This document shows positions 46,265 to 56,790 of a DNA stretch of 64,000 bases, in pieces; the stretch's first letter is position 1; each line of letters opens with the position of its first letter. The stretch comes from Tritrichomonas foetus (Eukaryota > Parabasalia > Tritrichomonadida > Tritrichomonadidae). The stretch covers positions 2,733 to 66,732 of the forward strand of contig MLAK01000736.1 of NCBI GenBank assembly GCA_001839685.1. Reading direction: 5' to 3'. The translations under genes and the position numbers were made by a program. The notes under the pieces were generated by a model. It did no database searches and was not told where the DNA came from. It was given only the letters and a program-made list of their open reading frames with translations.

Positions 46265-49200
46265 TTATTCGTGTATCTTTTCAATACGACTATGGAGAAC
46301 ATCTAACATTTTCAAAATGAATTCATTGTTTCCTTTCATTTCTTGAAGCAACTCTTTCAATGTGTTGATAACTTTGATATGGCAATCACGAATGTGCTGT
46401 GTTTTATCTTTATCATTGCTATTTTGCTCTTCAACACATTGAGATGAACTTAAAGCACAGAATATTCTAGTTGCCATTTCAATGGACCTTACAATAATTA
46501 TTCTGAAGTCTTGATCAGCTTCACTGATTATAGGAGTTATATCCGACATGATATTCGCAAGAAGATCCATCATAGTTTGACTAGAATCATTATTTAAGAA
46601 TCCTTTTGGAAGTTTTCCAAATGGAAACTCGATCAAGTTATTCAGAATTAATAGGCAATTATGCAAAATTAGCATATTACTCGAACGGCTATTATGTAAT
46701 TCGCGCGAATAGATGTTAGAAAGTTTTTCATGAGTTTTATCATGAACGCAACTATAGGAAGTCTTTAATTCAATATAGATTAACTCAATAAGTGCTTGAT
46801 AAGTTGAAGGTGTTTCAACTTTTATATTTTTAGTTATTGTCGGTGAAATGTGAACAATTAAATCCGTGATTGCTTCTTGTGTTTTCGAAAGCAAAGGCTC
46901 ATTTTCCATAGTTGCTGGTTCAGTCAGGAAGAATGAAATGATGTGGAAGTTTTTACTGATGAATTTAAGGGTAATTGGTGAATCAGGATTTAATGATAAA
47001 AATATGGTAAATATATTGAACCATACAGGAGTATCCCTTTTAATATTGGTGTTAAATTCATCATTTAATAAGAAATCAAAGAATCCTGCTTTGTCAAGGC
47101 GCATTGCATTAAATTCATCGTTGCAAAGAATTCTTGCGATTTTGAGAACATGAACAGCAAGTTTGGTACTCATAAGTTGTTTAGTGAATGATACAAAGGT
47201 TACATCGCCACCATCTATAAATAAAGTATGTTCATTATAAATAGAGTATGCAATTTCAATGGCACAATTGGCTGCATTCTCATCTTGGTTTAATTCCATG
47301 TATTTTAATGAATTATAAAACAGCTTCATTAAAACTGCACAGAATTCTTCAGCATTTTGAATTGATTGAAGTATTTCGGTAATCACTTGGAAAACAAGAG
47401 TATTTGGTGAATCAGTAAGATATTTATTTGCACTTTCGAAAAATTCATTAAGTTTTTGTGGATCAAATTCTCCGACTTCTGGGTTTGAAAGCAAAATTTG
47501 TTCATAGATTGTGAATACAACATCAACTGATGATTTCGGCATGCGATTATTGTCAAGAGAATTAATGAGGAAGCGAATTAATTGTTGATCGTTAGGTGGT
47601 GGAATAGTATCATGGAGACCAGTCTCAATTAGAATGATCATTTTAATGAACGCTAAAGCGGAAGAAGCCAACTCTGTTTCATAATTAATATCATACAATG
47701 ATTCACTCAATCTTGTAATAAAGCCGATCAATTTATTGACATTTATTTCCCTTTCTTTAGTTTGTTCACTAAGATAACAATAAAGTAGTTCTGCATCTAC
47801 ATAAAACATTCCTTTTTCTAAAGAATTATCAAAATTGTTATCAATTGTTGTTCTAAATTTGGAAAAATCAATATCAGGGATTTTGAAAGAAGGTTTTTCA
47901 TTATCATGAGAAAAGAGATTGAAAATTTGTGGAAAGAATTGTGTTTTGATTTGTTCTTTTGGTAAAGTTATTTCAATGCTCATGAATAAACAGATGATTG
48001 CTTTCAAGAAACGTGCTTTAGTGGCAATTTTCAAAGCTTCATTTTTATTAGCATCTTCAGTGAAGACAAAATTGATGATTTTTGTCCATGCTGGTGAAAG
48101 TCCTTGAACAGTAGAAGCTTTTTGCTCTTGTGGAGTGGAAGAAAACACATCAACTTGCTTTTCCACTACAATTTTTTCGGGAAAAATAAGTTTCTGGAAG
48201 ACAATCGAGTTTGAATTTAAATTAATGAACAACTTGGCAATTAAATTGGAAACCGATGCATAGAATCTCCAATCTGCAGTATCAGGATTAAATTTAACTA
48301 AAGTAGTTGCAATAAATGCTAAACAAGTTTGTCGAATGAAGCTATAAGCAAATGTTTGTTGAGTTTCAATGATTGATGATACAAAATTAAGAATACGAAT
48401 TGTGTTTGAGACGGATTTTGTTTCATTCAGGTTGCTTTCGACGAATCTATTAAAGATATCTTGACATTCTTCAGGATAGTAAGCTTCGAAAGAAGTATTT
48501 CCGATTTTATATGCCACTGAACACATTAATTCTATTAAATTAAATGCATATCCACCAATTTTAGCTAAATATGAATCATATTGCTCGTTTTTATCTGATA
48601 AAGTCAAGAATTTAGCAAGTGAACTAATTAATTCAGATGTCCATTTATCATTAAAGAGTTCATGATATAAATGTGTTGGCTTTCCATCATATGTGAAATG
48701 AATAGAAATCAAATCTTGTAATAGTTTCAAGGCTCCTAACATGAATCTCAGCTGATATTCAATATCACTGTATTCGTGATTGGTGATGAAATCGGTAGAA
48801 TCCTTCTCTTTCTCTATATCGGGCTCATAGAAGCTGGAAAGAATCAATTGTGCAGTATTTGTTATTAGCATTACGAGTGAGGAAATAAAGTTATTGCTTT
48901 CATGGACAGCTTCTAAGAACGAATAATTATAAAGAATTAAATCAGAAGTTATTCTTACAAGAAGTGAAAAGATTTTCCATTTTCCTTTGGTTGTTGAAAA
49001 CTTTCTATAAATCATTAAAGGAAAGTATTCAAGTACAAAATATTGAACAAATTTAGGAATTTCTTTAATTGGTGATTTATACTTGAAATAATATGTTGTG
49101 AAATTATGTGCAGCCTTTAAAAATGATATAACCACTTTACAATCGTTGCTAGAGTTGTCAATAATTTTGACGACATCAGAAAAGTGGTTTTCAAAGAGAT

Positions 49201-50398
49201 TTGAGAAGAATGAAAGCATTTCAATTGGATTCTTCTGTGTTAATTTTTCGATGATTTTGGCAGCATAGTTATTATATTTTGGATTCCACAAAAAGTCTGA
49301 AATAAAACAAATAAATGCAATGAAATTTGAATTCATTTCTGGAATTTCAGAACTTATACCAATTGCTCGAATAGAAAAAAATTTTGCTGTTAAATCATCA
49401 AAATCATTAGAATCCAAATATTTACAGAATTTATAGAGCAATTTCATTGTTCCAAAATATATGATTTCACGATCAGGTGATAAAGGTGCAGTTGAAACAG
49501 TATCAATTAAACAATTTTGTAAATTTTGATAAAATTGAGGATGATAAGACATGAAATGATAGATTGTTTGTGCAGTTGATGACTTTTTGATAGCATAAGC
49601 TGAAAGAGGAATATGGAATGGCCGAAATATATTATAATGTTTTGAAGTAGAATTCTGCAAAAAAGTTTGGATGAATAAATCACCAATAATATCATTTTGG
49701 CTTTGATTATTCAGAATAAAGGCTAACAATGGAACAATTCTAGTTTTTGCCGATTCTTCGGAAATCGATTTACAAACTATAAGAAAGTAAAAAATAGAAT
49801 AAAAAACAGAATGGTTAAATATTTGGTATGAAGTTTCTGAAAGTGAGTTGTAAGCAGGAATCAGCCATTTCTGCAAAATTATGTCGAAAATATCGAACGA
49901 AACTGGAATCTTCTTGATTATTTCAATAACTTCTTCCCTATTTTCGACATTTTTGGCGCATTTGAGGTAAAGAATAGCCGTGAAAAAAATCGATGGCGCG
50001 AATTGTTCTTCTGTTTGCTCTTTAAAGCGTCGGAAAACAAAATACAGCAAATTGGGCGAAATTAGGCTAAGTCTGTCAATCAAGTAGAGAATCGCTAGAT
50101 TACAAATCGACTTCATTTTTTCTGAAACTTTGGCTGTGTAATTAATTAGTTTTTTGAACAATTCGTTTATTTCGTTATCGTTTGCTTTCTTCGAGCTTTG
50201 AATTTCGCTGTTTAACTTCTCAAGGAGTTCTAGAAAGAAGTCACCTTCTGAAGTTGTCGATTTGCTGGATGTTCCCAAAAAAATTGGGTTTTTATGAAAA
50301 AGATACTCCAACTCATTGATCAAAATCGGGACTGAATCATTAAAATCTAGGATTTTTTCGATCAGATCTTCCTTCTGATTCGATTTCTCGGCCGACAT
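46265..50398 (-). CDS. Large alpha-solenoid protein of unknown function
   Basis: 1377 aa, almost entirely helical, with hydrophobic/polar heptad-like spacing throughout and no signal peptide, membrane segment or catalytic motif. Such proteins are scaffolds of HEAT/ARM type: large nucleoporins (Nup188/Nup205 type), exportins, or other assembly factors. I cannot choose between them from the sequence. The C-terminus ends in a helix with EFILKMLDVLHSRIEKIHE. The ATG at 50398 has an initiator TCATTA 12-17 bases upstream on the minus strand, which supports this start. Confidence 0.85.
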   Translation of the reverse strand: MSAEKSNQKEDLIEKILDFNDSVPILINELEYLFHKNPIFLGTSSKSTTSEGDFFLELLEKLNSEIQSSKKANDNEINELFKKLINYTAKVSEKMKSICNLAILYLIDRLSLISPNLLYFVFRRFKEQTEEQFAPSIFFTAILYLKCAKNVENREEVIEIIKKIPVSFDIFDIILQKWLIPAYNSLSETSYQIFNHSVFYSIFYFLIVCKSISEESAKTRIVPLLAFILNNQSQNDIIGDLFIQTFLQNSTSKHYNIFRPFHIPLSAYAIKKSSTAQTIYHFMSYHPQFYQNLQNCLIDTVSTAPLSPDREIIYFGTMKLLYKFCKYLDSNDFDDLTAKFFSIRAIGISSEIPEMNSNFIAFICFISDFLWNPKYNNYAAKIIEKLTQKNPIEMLSFFSNLFENHFSDVVKIIDNSSNDCKVVISFLKAAHNFTTYYFKYKSPIKEIPKFVQYFVLEYFPLMIYRKFSTTKGKWKIFSLLVRITSDLILYNYSFLEAVHESNNFISSLVMLITNTAQLILSSFYEPDIEKEKDSTDFITNHEYSDIEYQLRFMLGALKLLQDLISIHFTYDGKPTHLYHELFNDKWTSELISSLAKFLTLSDKNEQYDSYLAKIGGYAFNLIELMCSVAYKIGNTSFEAYYPEECQDIFNRFVESNLNETKSVSNTIRILNFVSSIIETQQTFAYSFIRQTCLAFIATTLVKFNPDTADWRFYASVSNLIAKLFINLNSNSIVFQKLIFPEKIVVEKQVDVFSSTPQEQKASTVQGLSPAWTKIINFVFTEDANKNEALKIATKARFLKAIICLFMSIEITLPKEQIKTQFFPQIFNLFSHDNEKPSFKIPDIDFSKFRTTIDNNFDNSLEKGMFYVDAELLYCYLSEQTKEREINVNKLIGFITRLSESLYDINYETELASSALAFIKMIILIETGLHDTIPPPNDQQLIRFLINSLDNNRMPKSSVDVVFTIYEQILLSNPEVGEFDPQKLNEFFESANKYLTDSPNTLVFQVITEILQSIQNAEEFCAVLMKLFYNSLKYMELNQDENAANCAIEIAYSIYNEHTLFIDGGDVTFVSFTKQLMSTKLAVHVLKIARILCNDEFNAMRLDKAGFFDFLLNDEFNTNIKRDTPVWFNIFTIFLSLNPDSPITLKFISKNFHIISFFLTEPATMENEPLLSKTQEAITDLIVHISPTITKNIKVETPSTYQALIELIYIELKTSYSCVHDKTHEKLSNIYSRELHNSRSSNMLILHNCLLILNNLIEFPFGKLPKGFLNNDSSQTMMDLLANIMSDITPIISEADQDFRIIIVRSIEMATRIFCALSSSQCVEEQNSNDKDKTQHIRDCHIKVINTLKELLQEMKGNNEFILKMLDVLHSRIEKIHE

Positions 50399-50409
50399 TG
50401 CGATTTCTT

Positions 50410-50415
50410 TAATGA
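50410..50415 (-). promoter_or_regulatory. Inr (TCATTA) of the 1377-aa gene
   Basis: An exact match on the minus strand with the predicted +1 A at 50413, which gives a 14-15 nt 5' UTR. Confidence 0.65.
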
Positions 50416-50819
50416 AATTTCCTAGGCCAAAACCTTAAGGTGAAATTTAACCAGTTAATGGTCATAAATTAACCATTCACTTTTTCCGATTTAAAATACT
50501 TTTTTTGCGGTCATGTCTTTAATAAATTATTATTTCAATCGCAAAAACATAATTAGAAGCATTATTATATATTTTATTCCAAAATATAGATAAAGAATTA
50601 AACACCAATAATTTGGGGAAAATATGAGAGTGGATGATATGAAAATATCACTACAGACAAAATATCATATGCAAGATAAACAACAATAATTAATTTCATA
50701 GAAGTATTCTTGATAATATTGGGAAAAAAATTTCAAGGTGATTTTTAGCATAATTAAAAATACAGTATAGTTGAAGAAATCAATTCAGCTTAATTAAAGA
50801 GGCAAGAAAATCAAATTTC
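50416..50819. other. Intergenic region
   Basis: AT-rich spacer between two tandem minus-strand genes. No ORF is seen. Confidence 0.5.
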
Positions 50820-52574
50820 TTAATCAAAGAAACCTGGACAAATTTGAGACATGAATTTGTTAGTATTGATAGAATCTGTACTTCCCACAATATATTGAAC
50901 TTGGCCTTTATAAAGCACTTTACCCATTTGCCTTATAAAAGCTGCTTCAGATAAAGTTACACCACCAACGAAAAATACCAAAACTCTTCTCACTTCACCA
51001 TCAATTGATTTTGAAGGCTGGCCAACCACTGAAACAGGAACTTTTCTTTCTTCAAATGGTTTTCCCCATTGGCCTGGCCAGTCATTATTTGTTGCTTTTT
51101 GAACAGCTCGAACAGATAAAGGAACAAATTGGTCACAAATCTTACTCATTTCATCATCTTTAAAAACACCTAGTAATTTTGAAATTTGTTGCCATCCTTG
51201 GTTAGGTGAAGAAGTTAATAGTTTCAGTCTTTCTAAAGTTATTAAAACTTCACTTGCTTTCAATCCGAATTCAGAAACAATTTCTTTCTCGATTTTTTGA
51301 ATGCTTCCTTTGGAATGTGAAATTCCAACAGCCATTTCTAAGAAAATTAAGCGTAAAGCATTTTTCCAATCATTGAAAATAGTTACATAATTTTCAGCAA
51401 AATCAATAATTGATGTATTTGATCTAACAAGATCAAATTCTTTCTGAAGCATTGGTTTCAATATTGGATTATTCTTTTGAGATTCTTCAATTACTGCTTT
51501 TACAATATCAAGTAAAAAGCAAACGCCAGGTTTAGCTTTAATTGCAGCTTGCATTTTCAATACATTTTCTTTGAATTCATCAAATTTGCTTGTTCTTTCT
51601 TTCAACACTGCTTCAATTTCTTTGAATTCATTCAGCCTTTTTGAAATTATTTCACCTGCTTGCGAGATTGGTAAAAATCTGGTTTTATGATAAAGGTCAT
51701 CAGTCTCATTCAAAAGTATTTTTTGGATTTGGTTTTCTTTATGGGTATCTTCATTTCCATATTTGATATGAGGCGGTCTTGTTAAAATTCCATAATTGAT
51801 GCCAAAAAGCTCATCAATTAAACTTTCTGTGCAGAATGAAGTCATTAAAGGTGTAATTAAATCGACAGAACGATCAATAATAATAAGTGAGTCAATTTGT
51901 GGTGCAGTAGCTTGAGATGAACCTGCTTGGCTGATAACTCCTTGCATCAAGTCGCGAACACGCTCAGCCATCGATCCAAGTGTGAAAACTTGTGGGATGG
52001 TGCCGAACACAACTTGAATTTTAGCAAGGCAACGTGCAGATGAATAGAGATCATTAAAATCATTTTCAACATTAATTTGATAAAATGATCTGACGCATGG
52101 CATCAAAAAGAAATCATTGTCAATCGGTAGAAAATCTGCATGGAATTCTTGAACATAAATTTCTTTGGTCGCATCAACTGGACATGCCTGCGTTGAGATA
52201 TAAGAATGGTTTTCTAATACTTGTTGAACATAGGCAGTACTTCGTGGAATGAGAAGGAGCGCTTTTATGTAGTTTGGAACTTCGTCGAATTTTTTGCAGA
52301 TTTCTTCAATCGTGTCGCGATCTGCAGGGGATATAACAATTAATACTCCAACATTTTTGGTCGGATTGACGTTAGTAAGGGGATTCACTGTTGAAATTTC
52401 ATTTCCTCTGAGTTCTCGGATGTTAATGACGTTTAAGACGTAATCTTCGACGCATTGCGGATATGTTAAGTTTCTGTTCTCTGGCGGAAGAACTTTAATA
52501 AGATCTTTAAAATCGTTAGTTGATTGTGCTTTGAAAAGGGTGAACGCTAATCCTGATTGGGTACTTTCAGTCAT
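50820..52574 (-). CDS. VPS33: VPS33 (Sec1/Munc18 family), HOPS/CORVET subunit
   Basis: 584 aa from the ATG at 52574; the frame reaches 52580 only through TTG. SM-family proteins clamp SNARE bundles, and VPS33 is the SM subunit of the HOPS and CORVET tethering complexes on endosomes and lysosome-like vacuoles. Family landmarks are SLIIIDRSVDLITPLMTSF near residue 225, TESLIDELFGINYG, FAENYVTIFNDWKNALRLIF and the C-terminal VLVFFVGGVTLSEAAFIRQM near 530, which is highly characteristic of VPS33. The 5' untranslated region contains no obvious TCAYTW. Together with the MON1-like, TBC and Rab genes of this window it belongs to the endolysosomal pathway, though these genes are not adjacent. Confidence 0.92.
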   Translation of the reverse strand: MTESTQSGLAFTLFKAQSTNDFKDLIKVLPPENRNLTYPQCVEDYVLNVINIRELRGNEISTVNPLTNVNPTKNVGVLIVISPADRDTIEEICKKFDEVPNYIKALLLIPRSTAYVQQVLENHSYISTQACPVDATKEIYVQEFHADFLPIDNDFFLMPCVRSFYQINVENDFNDLYSSARCLAKIQVVFGTIPQVFTLGSMAERVRDLMQGVISQAGSSQATAPQIDSLIIIDRSVDLITPLMTSFCTESLIDELFGINYGILTRPPHIKYGNEDTHKENQIQKILLNETDDLYHKTRFLPISQAGEIISKRLNEFKEIEAVLKERTSKFDEFKENVLKMQAAIKAKPGVCFLLDIVKAVIEESQKNNPILKPMLQKEFDLVRSNTSIIDFAENYVTIFNDWKNALRLIFLEMAVGISHSKGSIQKIEKEIVSEFGLKASEVLITLERLKLLTSSPNQGWQQISKLLGVFKDDEMSKICDQFVPLSVRAVQKATNNDWPGQWGKPFEERKVPVSVVGQPSKSIDGEVRRVLVFFVGGVTLSEAAFIRQMGKVLYKGQVQYIVGSTDSINTNKFMSQICPGFFD

Positions 52575-52689
52575 TAACAAATGGAAATTTTATCTCTGAT
52601 GAAGGCAATTTTATCTCAAACTTATCAAAAATAAACGGGCGCCCATGAATGGTTAATCAAACAATTAGTTAACTGAACTCTTTTTATAG

Positions 52690-52700
52690 TCATTTCATTT
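52690..52700 (+). promoter_or_regulatory. Two overlapping Inr matches (TCATTTCATTT)
   Basis: TCATTT occurs at 52690-52695 and again at 52695-52700, sharing one T. The start sites would be 27-32 nt upstream of the ATG at 52724 of the DHHC-like gene. Confidence 0.55.
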
Positions 52701-52723
52701 TTTGGTGAAACAAAGGTCAAAAT

Positions 52724-53737
52724 ATGATTTCTTTAAGAAATGATATTATTTGTCAAGGACCTGTCCCAAAAGACTTCCCAGGAGTTAGTAAATACTCTAA
52801 AATAAGAGTATGTGGTTGTATTCCTGCTGTTAAAATGACAAATACTAATCATATATATTTGTGTAAAAGATGGAGATTTCGTCCACTTGTGCCGGTATCT
52901 ATAATATTAGTAACAGTATTCTTTTTTGTTATGACATCTATCTTTCTATTTCCATATTATGGCTTTGAAGGGAAAATAGCAAATGGTGTTTCGGCCCTAT
53001 TATTTCTTTTATTTCTAACTTCCTACTTACAAACAATATGTATTGGTGCTGGTTTCTATCCATTTTATTGGTACCAAAAACAGCTTGAACCCAATAATGA
53101 ATTATTTTCAAACCATGATGATAATTCTCCTTCTGGAATCATCACAACTGAAGAGCAATATAACTGGGCTAAATCAAAACCACGACCTCCTCGTTCAGTT
53201 ATTTCCAGAGAAGCCGAAAGAATCGTTTTAATGCCAGATCACTTTTGCGGAGTTTCCAGTTCATATATTGGTAAGAGAAACCTTAAATTTTTTACTGTTT
53301 TTAATCTTTATGCAGCTTTATTTTGTGGTTTATTAATATCGTATTCTTTAAGATTAATTATTGTCCAAATTCGTGATCATGGATGGGTTTGGAAATTTCA
53401 TTTTTTATTTGCTTTTGTAACAATTATTGTCGGTCTTCAGCTTGGCGGAATGGCTTTGATGTTTTTTGGAAATGTTTGTTATAATACTGTGGGTGGAGCC
53501 ACAACTTTAGAAAAATCGATGTTCTTTGGGAATACTAAAGAAAGGTTTGATCGAGGAGTGAAAAAGAATTTTGAAATTATTTTTGGATCTTGGTGGTGCC
53601 TACCATGTTGGATTTGTCCAATTGGACCTTTTTGGTGTAAAACTAATGATGAGATAATGGAAGGTGAAAAATCATATTATGATGATGCTTTGTTTAACCA
53701 AACTGAATTTACTGATCAAAATACTATATCTGTTTGA
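52724..53737 (+). CDS. DHHC-family palmitoyltransferase homologue with variant DHFC motif
   Basis: 337 aa with four membrane segments (about 54-75, 82-108, 190-215 and 225-250), the DHHC-family topology. Between segments 2 and 3, KPRPPRS leads to MPDHFC and then YIGKRNLKFFTVFNLY, which aligns with the DHHC cysteine-rich domain. D172, H173 and C175 are kept, but the third position is Phe (F174), and the Cys/His residues that hold the two zincs are absent (SVISREAERI where families have SHHCSICNRC). The TTxE motif is present as TTLE at 260-263, as is the C-terminal NF-type motif ERFDRGVKKNFEIIFG. A C-terminal Cys-rich stretch (SWWCLPCWICPIGP) follows. It is thus a real but unusual family member. 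DHYC variants such as yeast Akr1 are active; whether this zinc-less one is active is open. Confidence 0.85.
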   Translation: MISLRNDIICQGPVPKDFPGVSKYSKIRVCGCIPAVKMTNTNHIYLCKRWRFRPLVPVSIILVTVFFFVMTSIFLFPYYGFEGKIANGVSALLFLLFLTSYLQTICIGAGFYPFYWYQKQLEPNNELFSNHDDNSPSGIITTEEQYNWAKSKPRPPRSVISREAERIVLMPDHFCGVSSSYIGKRNLKFFTVFNLYAALFCGLLISYSLRLIIVQIRDHGWVWKFHFLFAFVTIIVGLQLGGMALMFFGNVCYNTVGGATTLEKSMFFGNTKERFDRGVKKNFEIIFGSWWCLPCWICPIGPFWCKTNDEIMEGEKSYYDDALFNQTEFTDQNTISV

Positions 53738-54063
53738 TAAATGTTATTATTTATGCATTTATGTATCTATTTTATTATTTATAATAATCATTTAATGTTG
53801 CTTTTGGTTATCAATCGCATTTTGCGTTGATCATTGGAGTTCGAATGAACTTTTACAGTTACCAAATTGGATTTGTCATTATATATATATATATATATTA
53901 GAAAACAATATTGTAACATAAATCTATCAAACATTTTTATTTACTTTTAAATGATTTTGGTTAATTCCATTATAACAATAGAATTTTATATTTTAAACAC
54001 AAATAAAAAATATAATTCGCTAATAAACATTTAATATATAAAATACAAAACAATAATTATGAT
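53738..54063. other. Intergenic region between convergent genes
   Basis: 3' flanks with a (TA)10 microsatellite at about 53878-53899. No gene is seen. Confidence 0.55.
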
Positions 54064-56790
54064 CTAAAAATCTATATCTAAGTCTGAATCATCATCCAAA
54101 AACTTTCTTTGTGATTTTGTTGCTAGTTCTTTCTTTATCGCAACATTTTCAATCTCTGAACCATATGTATCTGTTGCCGAAGAAATTTGACTGAACTTTT
54201 TATCAGATTCCTCAGAAAGTCGAATTATTTCTTCGTCATCAATGTCGTCATCATCATCAAAATTAAGGAAAATTCGATCGGTCTTCGTTGGTTGTATATC
54301 TAAATCCAAATTTTCTTCAACATCATCAGCATCAATATCATCTTCAGAATCATCTGGAAGAAATGATGTAACTTTTTTATTTTTCTTGTTAAAATTATTC
54401 ATGTCACTTTCTTCATCGCTGCTGTAGCCATCCTGCATGGATAAATGCATACTTAATGGTATACATGGAATACTCATATCATCGGAACTATTTTTATCAT
54501 CACTATCATTTTCAATATCACTTTCAGATTCAATTTCCCATGGATTTGCGCTTTTCTTCTTCTCATTGCCAGTTTTTCCTTTATTTTTATCATTTTTACT
54601 GATTTTACTAACATTTTTATTGTTTTTAGTGTTTTTGTTGGTTTTTAGTGAAAGGGAAGATAGTATTTCATCATCGCTGCTGCTTGAACTTGTATTTCTT
54701 CCTTGTTCACGTTGAAGGATTTCTAAAACTTTTGCTTCAATGTCTTCAGGAATACTAGGTCGTGAGCGCATATTTGCCAAAATTTCACTTTCAGCAGAAT
54801 GGCTAAAATAAATTCCATTTGATTTCGTTAGCCGATCAGGAAGCTTAATTTTAGTAAATTTCATTTTTGGTCCGAAACATTTTGAAAGTGCAAAAGCTTG
54901 ATGTCTATGAAGTGTTGGAGCTTTGGATATATTTTCTTTTTTACCACTCGAATTTTTATTATCATTGTCAAGCTCAGCATATTTTCCAACTTTCGCACAT
55001 GGAATTTTAACAGCTGTTAAAACATCAGGAAGTGGTAAATTTGGTGGATCAGGATTATAAAGTGTAAATTTATCAACAGCTTTATTTAATTGAGTTTTTA
55101 GATAGTTTCTAGTTGATTGAGCTTTTTCTAAACTTTTTTCTTCATATCCTTCAGCCATTAAAAAAATAACTTTACCATTTTTCTTTCGTCCAGTACGACC
55201 CATTCGTTGTACAGTTTTCAATGGTGATGATGAAGTATCATAGCATACAATTAAATCGACTTCACCTATATCTAAGCCTTCTTCACCCACAGAAGTTGCA
55301 ATTATACAATTGATATTACCTTTTCTAAAGAGTGAAATGATTTCAATTTGTGTAGATTCATCAAGTCCTTCATTTTGACGAGTATCGTTATGTCCAATGA
55401 AGATAGAACATTTCACAACAGGTATTTTTTTCAAATGTTCTTCAATTGAAACTGCTGAAGCACGATATTGTGTAAAAACAATCACCTTTGAATGAACATT
55501 TTTATTTAAAAAATCTTCCAAAATAACTCCAAGTTGTGCCAATTTTGGATGTGATGTATTTTTGGACTTTTCGGCAAGCCTTAAAAGTGTTTGAAAAGGT
55601 GAAGAATCAATTAATTTCTTTTTTTCAAGGGTTTGTTTTCCTTTCTTTTCGAAATCTTTTAAAGCTTGATTTAACATTTGTGCTCCATACTTGGTGATTT
55701 TCTCTTTCATGTTAACTAATGATAAAAGAATACTAAATAAATTCATACAATTATAAAACTCCTTACTTTTTATGGGTGATTGTTGGAAATTCTTCATTTC
55801 ATAAAAAACACCTCGATTTAGCAATTTTGGATCACTTGTTCTTAAATGACCTTTTAGTTGAAGTGGTTGAGCAATTTGGCGAATGCATTGTCCAAGTAAT
55901 TCCTCTAAAGTAGATTCATCAGCACCAAGAGGTACTACTATTATTTCGACATCTGTTTTTTGTTGATATTTTGCAATTTCAGGATCATTGTCATCCAAAT
56001 AAACCACTTTAGAAATCATAAGATTAAATATAACGCCTTGGATGGCACGCATATCACTTCCAGGGGTGGCAGAAAGGCCAACAACACGAAATTGAGAATT
56101 TCGAGCAGCAATGCTTCGTACAACAACAGAATATGCATACTTTCCACTGGCATGATGTGCTTCATCAACAATAAGCAACACAATTTTTGATGCGTCAAGG
56201 CGACCGTTATGCAAATCATTTTGTACAACTTGTGGAGTACAAAAAAAGACAGTTTTTTCTTTCCACATTTGCTCACGAGCTTTTCCGTAAATATTTGTGC
56301 CTGTCATAATAATTACTTTATCTTTTGATATATTTGTGAAATTTGAACAAGCTTCAATCTGTTGATTAACGAGTGTTCTTGTCGGAGCCATAAAAATGAT
56401 CTTTCCTTTTGGATACCACCTGAAAAAGTTCATCATTACAACAGCGGCAATCAATGTTTTACCAGACGCAGTCGGGAGGCAAACAAGAGTGTTGTAACGA
56501 AAGCACATCTCTGAAATGTCGTACTGATAATTTCTATGAGTGACGTTACTTGGATAGAAAAAGGTGTTGATTTTGGATTCATCCCGTTCGATATATTTAT
56601 CCGTTGGCTTTCGATCGATTTCTGTCGGAGGAAAATTGAGTGCTTGAACTTCTGGCGCATCACTAAAGTTGATAAAAGCCTCAGGCGTGGTTATTCCCCG
56701 CCCACCTTGATTCATTTCTCGATATTTTTCAATACAAAACTTTTTGAATTTACTTGATGAGGAAGTATCGAAGTGAAGTTGATAGGTCAT
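54064..56790 (-). CDS. FANCM: FANCM/Mph1-type SF2 DNA helicase
   Basis: 908 aa. FANCM, Mph1 and Hef remodel stalled replication forks and D-loops. The N-terminal helicase part has motif I LPTASGKT near residue 105, MAPTRTLVNQQIEAC, CTPQVVQNDL, motif II DEAHH near 208, and LSATPGSD. The C-terminal RecA domain has VFTQYRASAVSIEEHLK, SVGEEGLDIGEVDLI and motif VI QRMGRTGR near 528. The LVCLPTASGKTLIAAVVMMN context is of FANCM type. No ERCC4 nuclease domain is present; residues from about 620 on are acidic and Ser/Lys-rich and probably disordered, as in Mph1. A CCTTT (M5-like) motif lies 7-11 bases before the ATG on the minus strand. Confidence 0.95.
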   Translation of the reverse strand: MTYQLHFDTSSSSKFKKFCIEKYREMNQGGRGITTPEAFINFSDAPEVQALNFPPTEIDRKPTDKYIERDESKINTFFYPSNVTHRNYQYDISEMCFRYNTLVCLPTASGKTLIAAVVMMNFFRWYPKGKIIFMAPTRTLVNQQIEACSNFTNISKDKVIIMTGTNIYGKAREQMWKEKTVFFCTPQVVQNDLHNGRLDASKIVLLIVDEAHHASGKYAYSVVVRSIAARNSQFRVVGLSATPGSDMRAIQGVIFNLMISKVVYLDDNDPEIAKYQQKTDVEIIVVPLGADESTLEELLGQCIRQIAQPLQLKGHLRTSDPKLLNRGVFYEMKNFQQSPIKSKEFYNCMNLFSILLSLVNMKEKITKYGAQMLNQALKDFEKKGKQTLEKKKLIDSSPFQTLLRLAEKSKNTSHPKLAQLGVILEDFLNKNVHSKVIVFTQYRASAVSIEEHLKKIPVVKCSIFIGHNDTRQNEGLDESTQIEIISLFRKGNINCIIATSVGEEGLDIGEVDLIVCYDTSSSPLKTVQRMGRTGRKKNGKVIFLMAEGYEEKSLEKAQSTRNYLKTQLNKAVDKFTLYNPDPPNLPLPDVLTAVKIPCAKVGKYAELDNDNKNSSGKKENISKAPTLHRHQAFALSKCFGPKMKFTKIKLPDRLTKSNGIYFSHSAESEILANMRSRPSIPEDIEAKVLEILQREQGRNTSSSSSDDEILSSLSLKTNKNTKNNKNVSKISKNDKNKGKTGNEKKKSANPWEIESESDIENDSDDKNSSDDMSIPCIPLSMHLSMQDGYSSDEESDMNNFNKKNKKVTSFLPDDSEDDIDADDVEENLDLDIQPTKTDRIFLNFDDDDDIDDEEIIRLSEESDKKFSQISSATDTYGSEIENVAIKKELATKSQRKFLDDDSDLDIDF

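Noticed and set aside
54242..54715. Plus-strand Ser/Phe/Leu-rich frames
   Set aside because: These are antisense shadows of the acidic Ser-rich tail of the FANCM-like protein.
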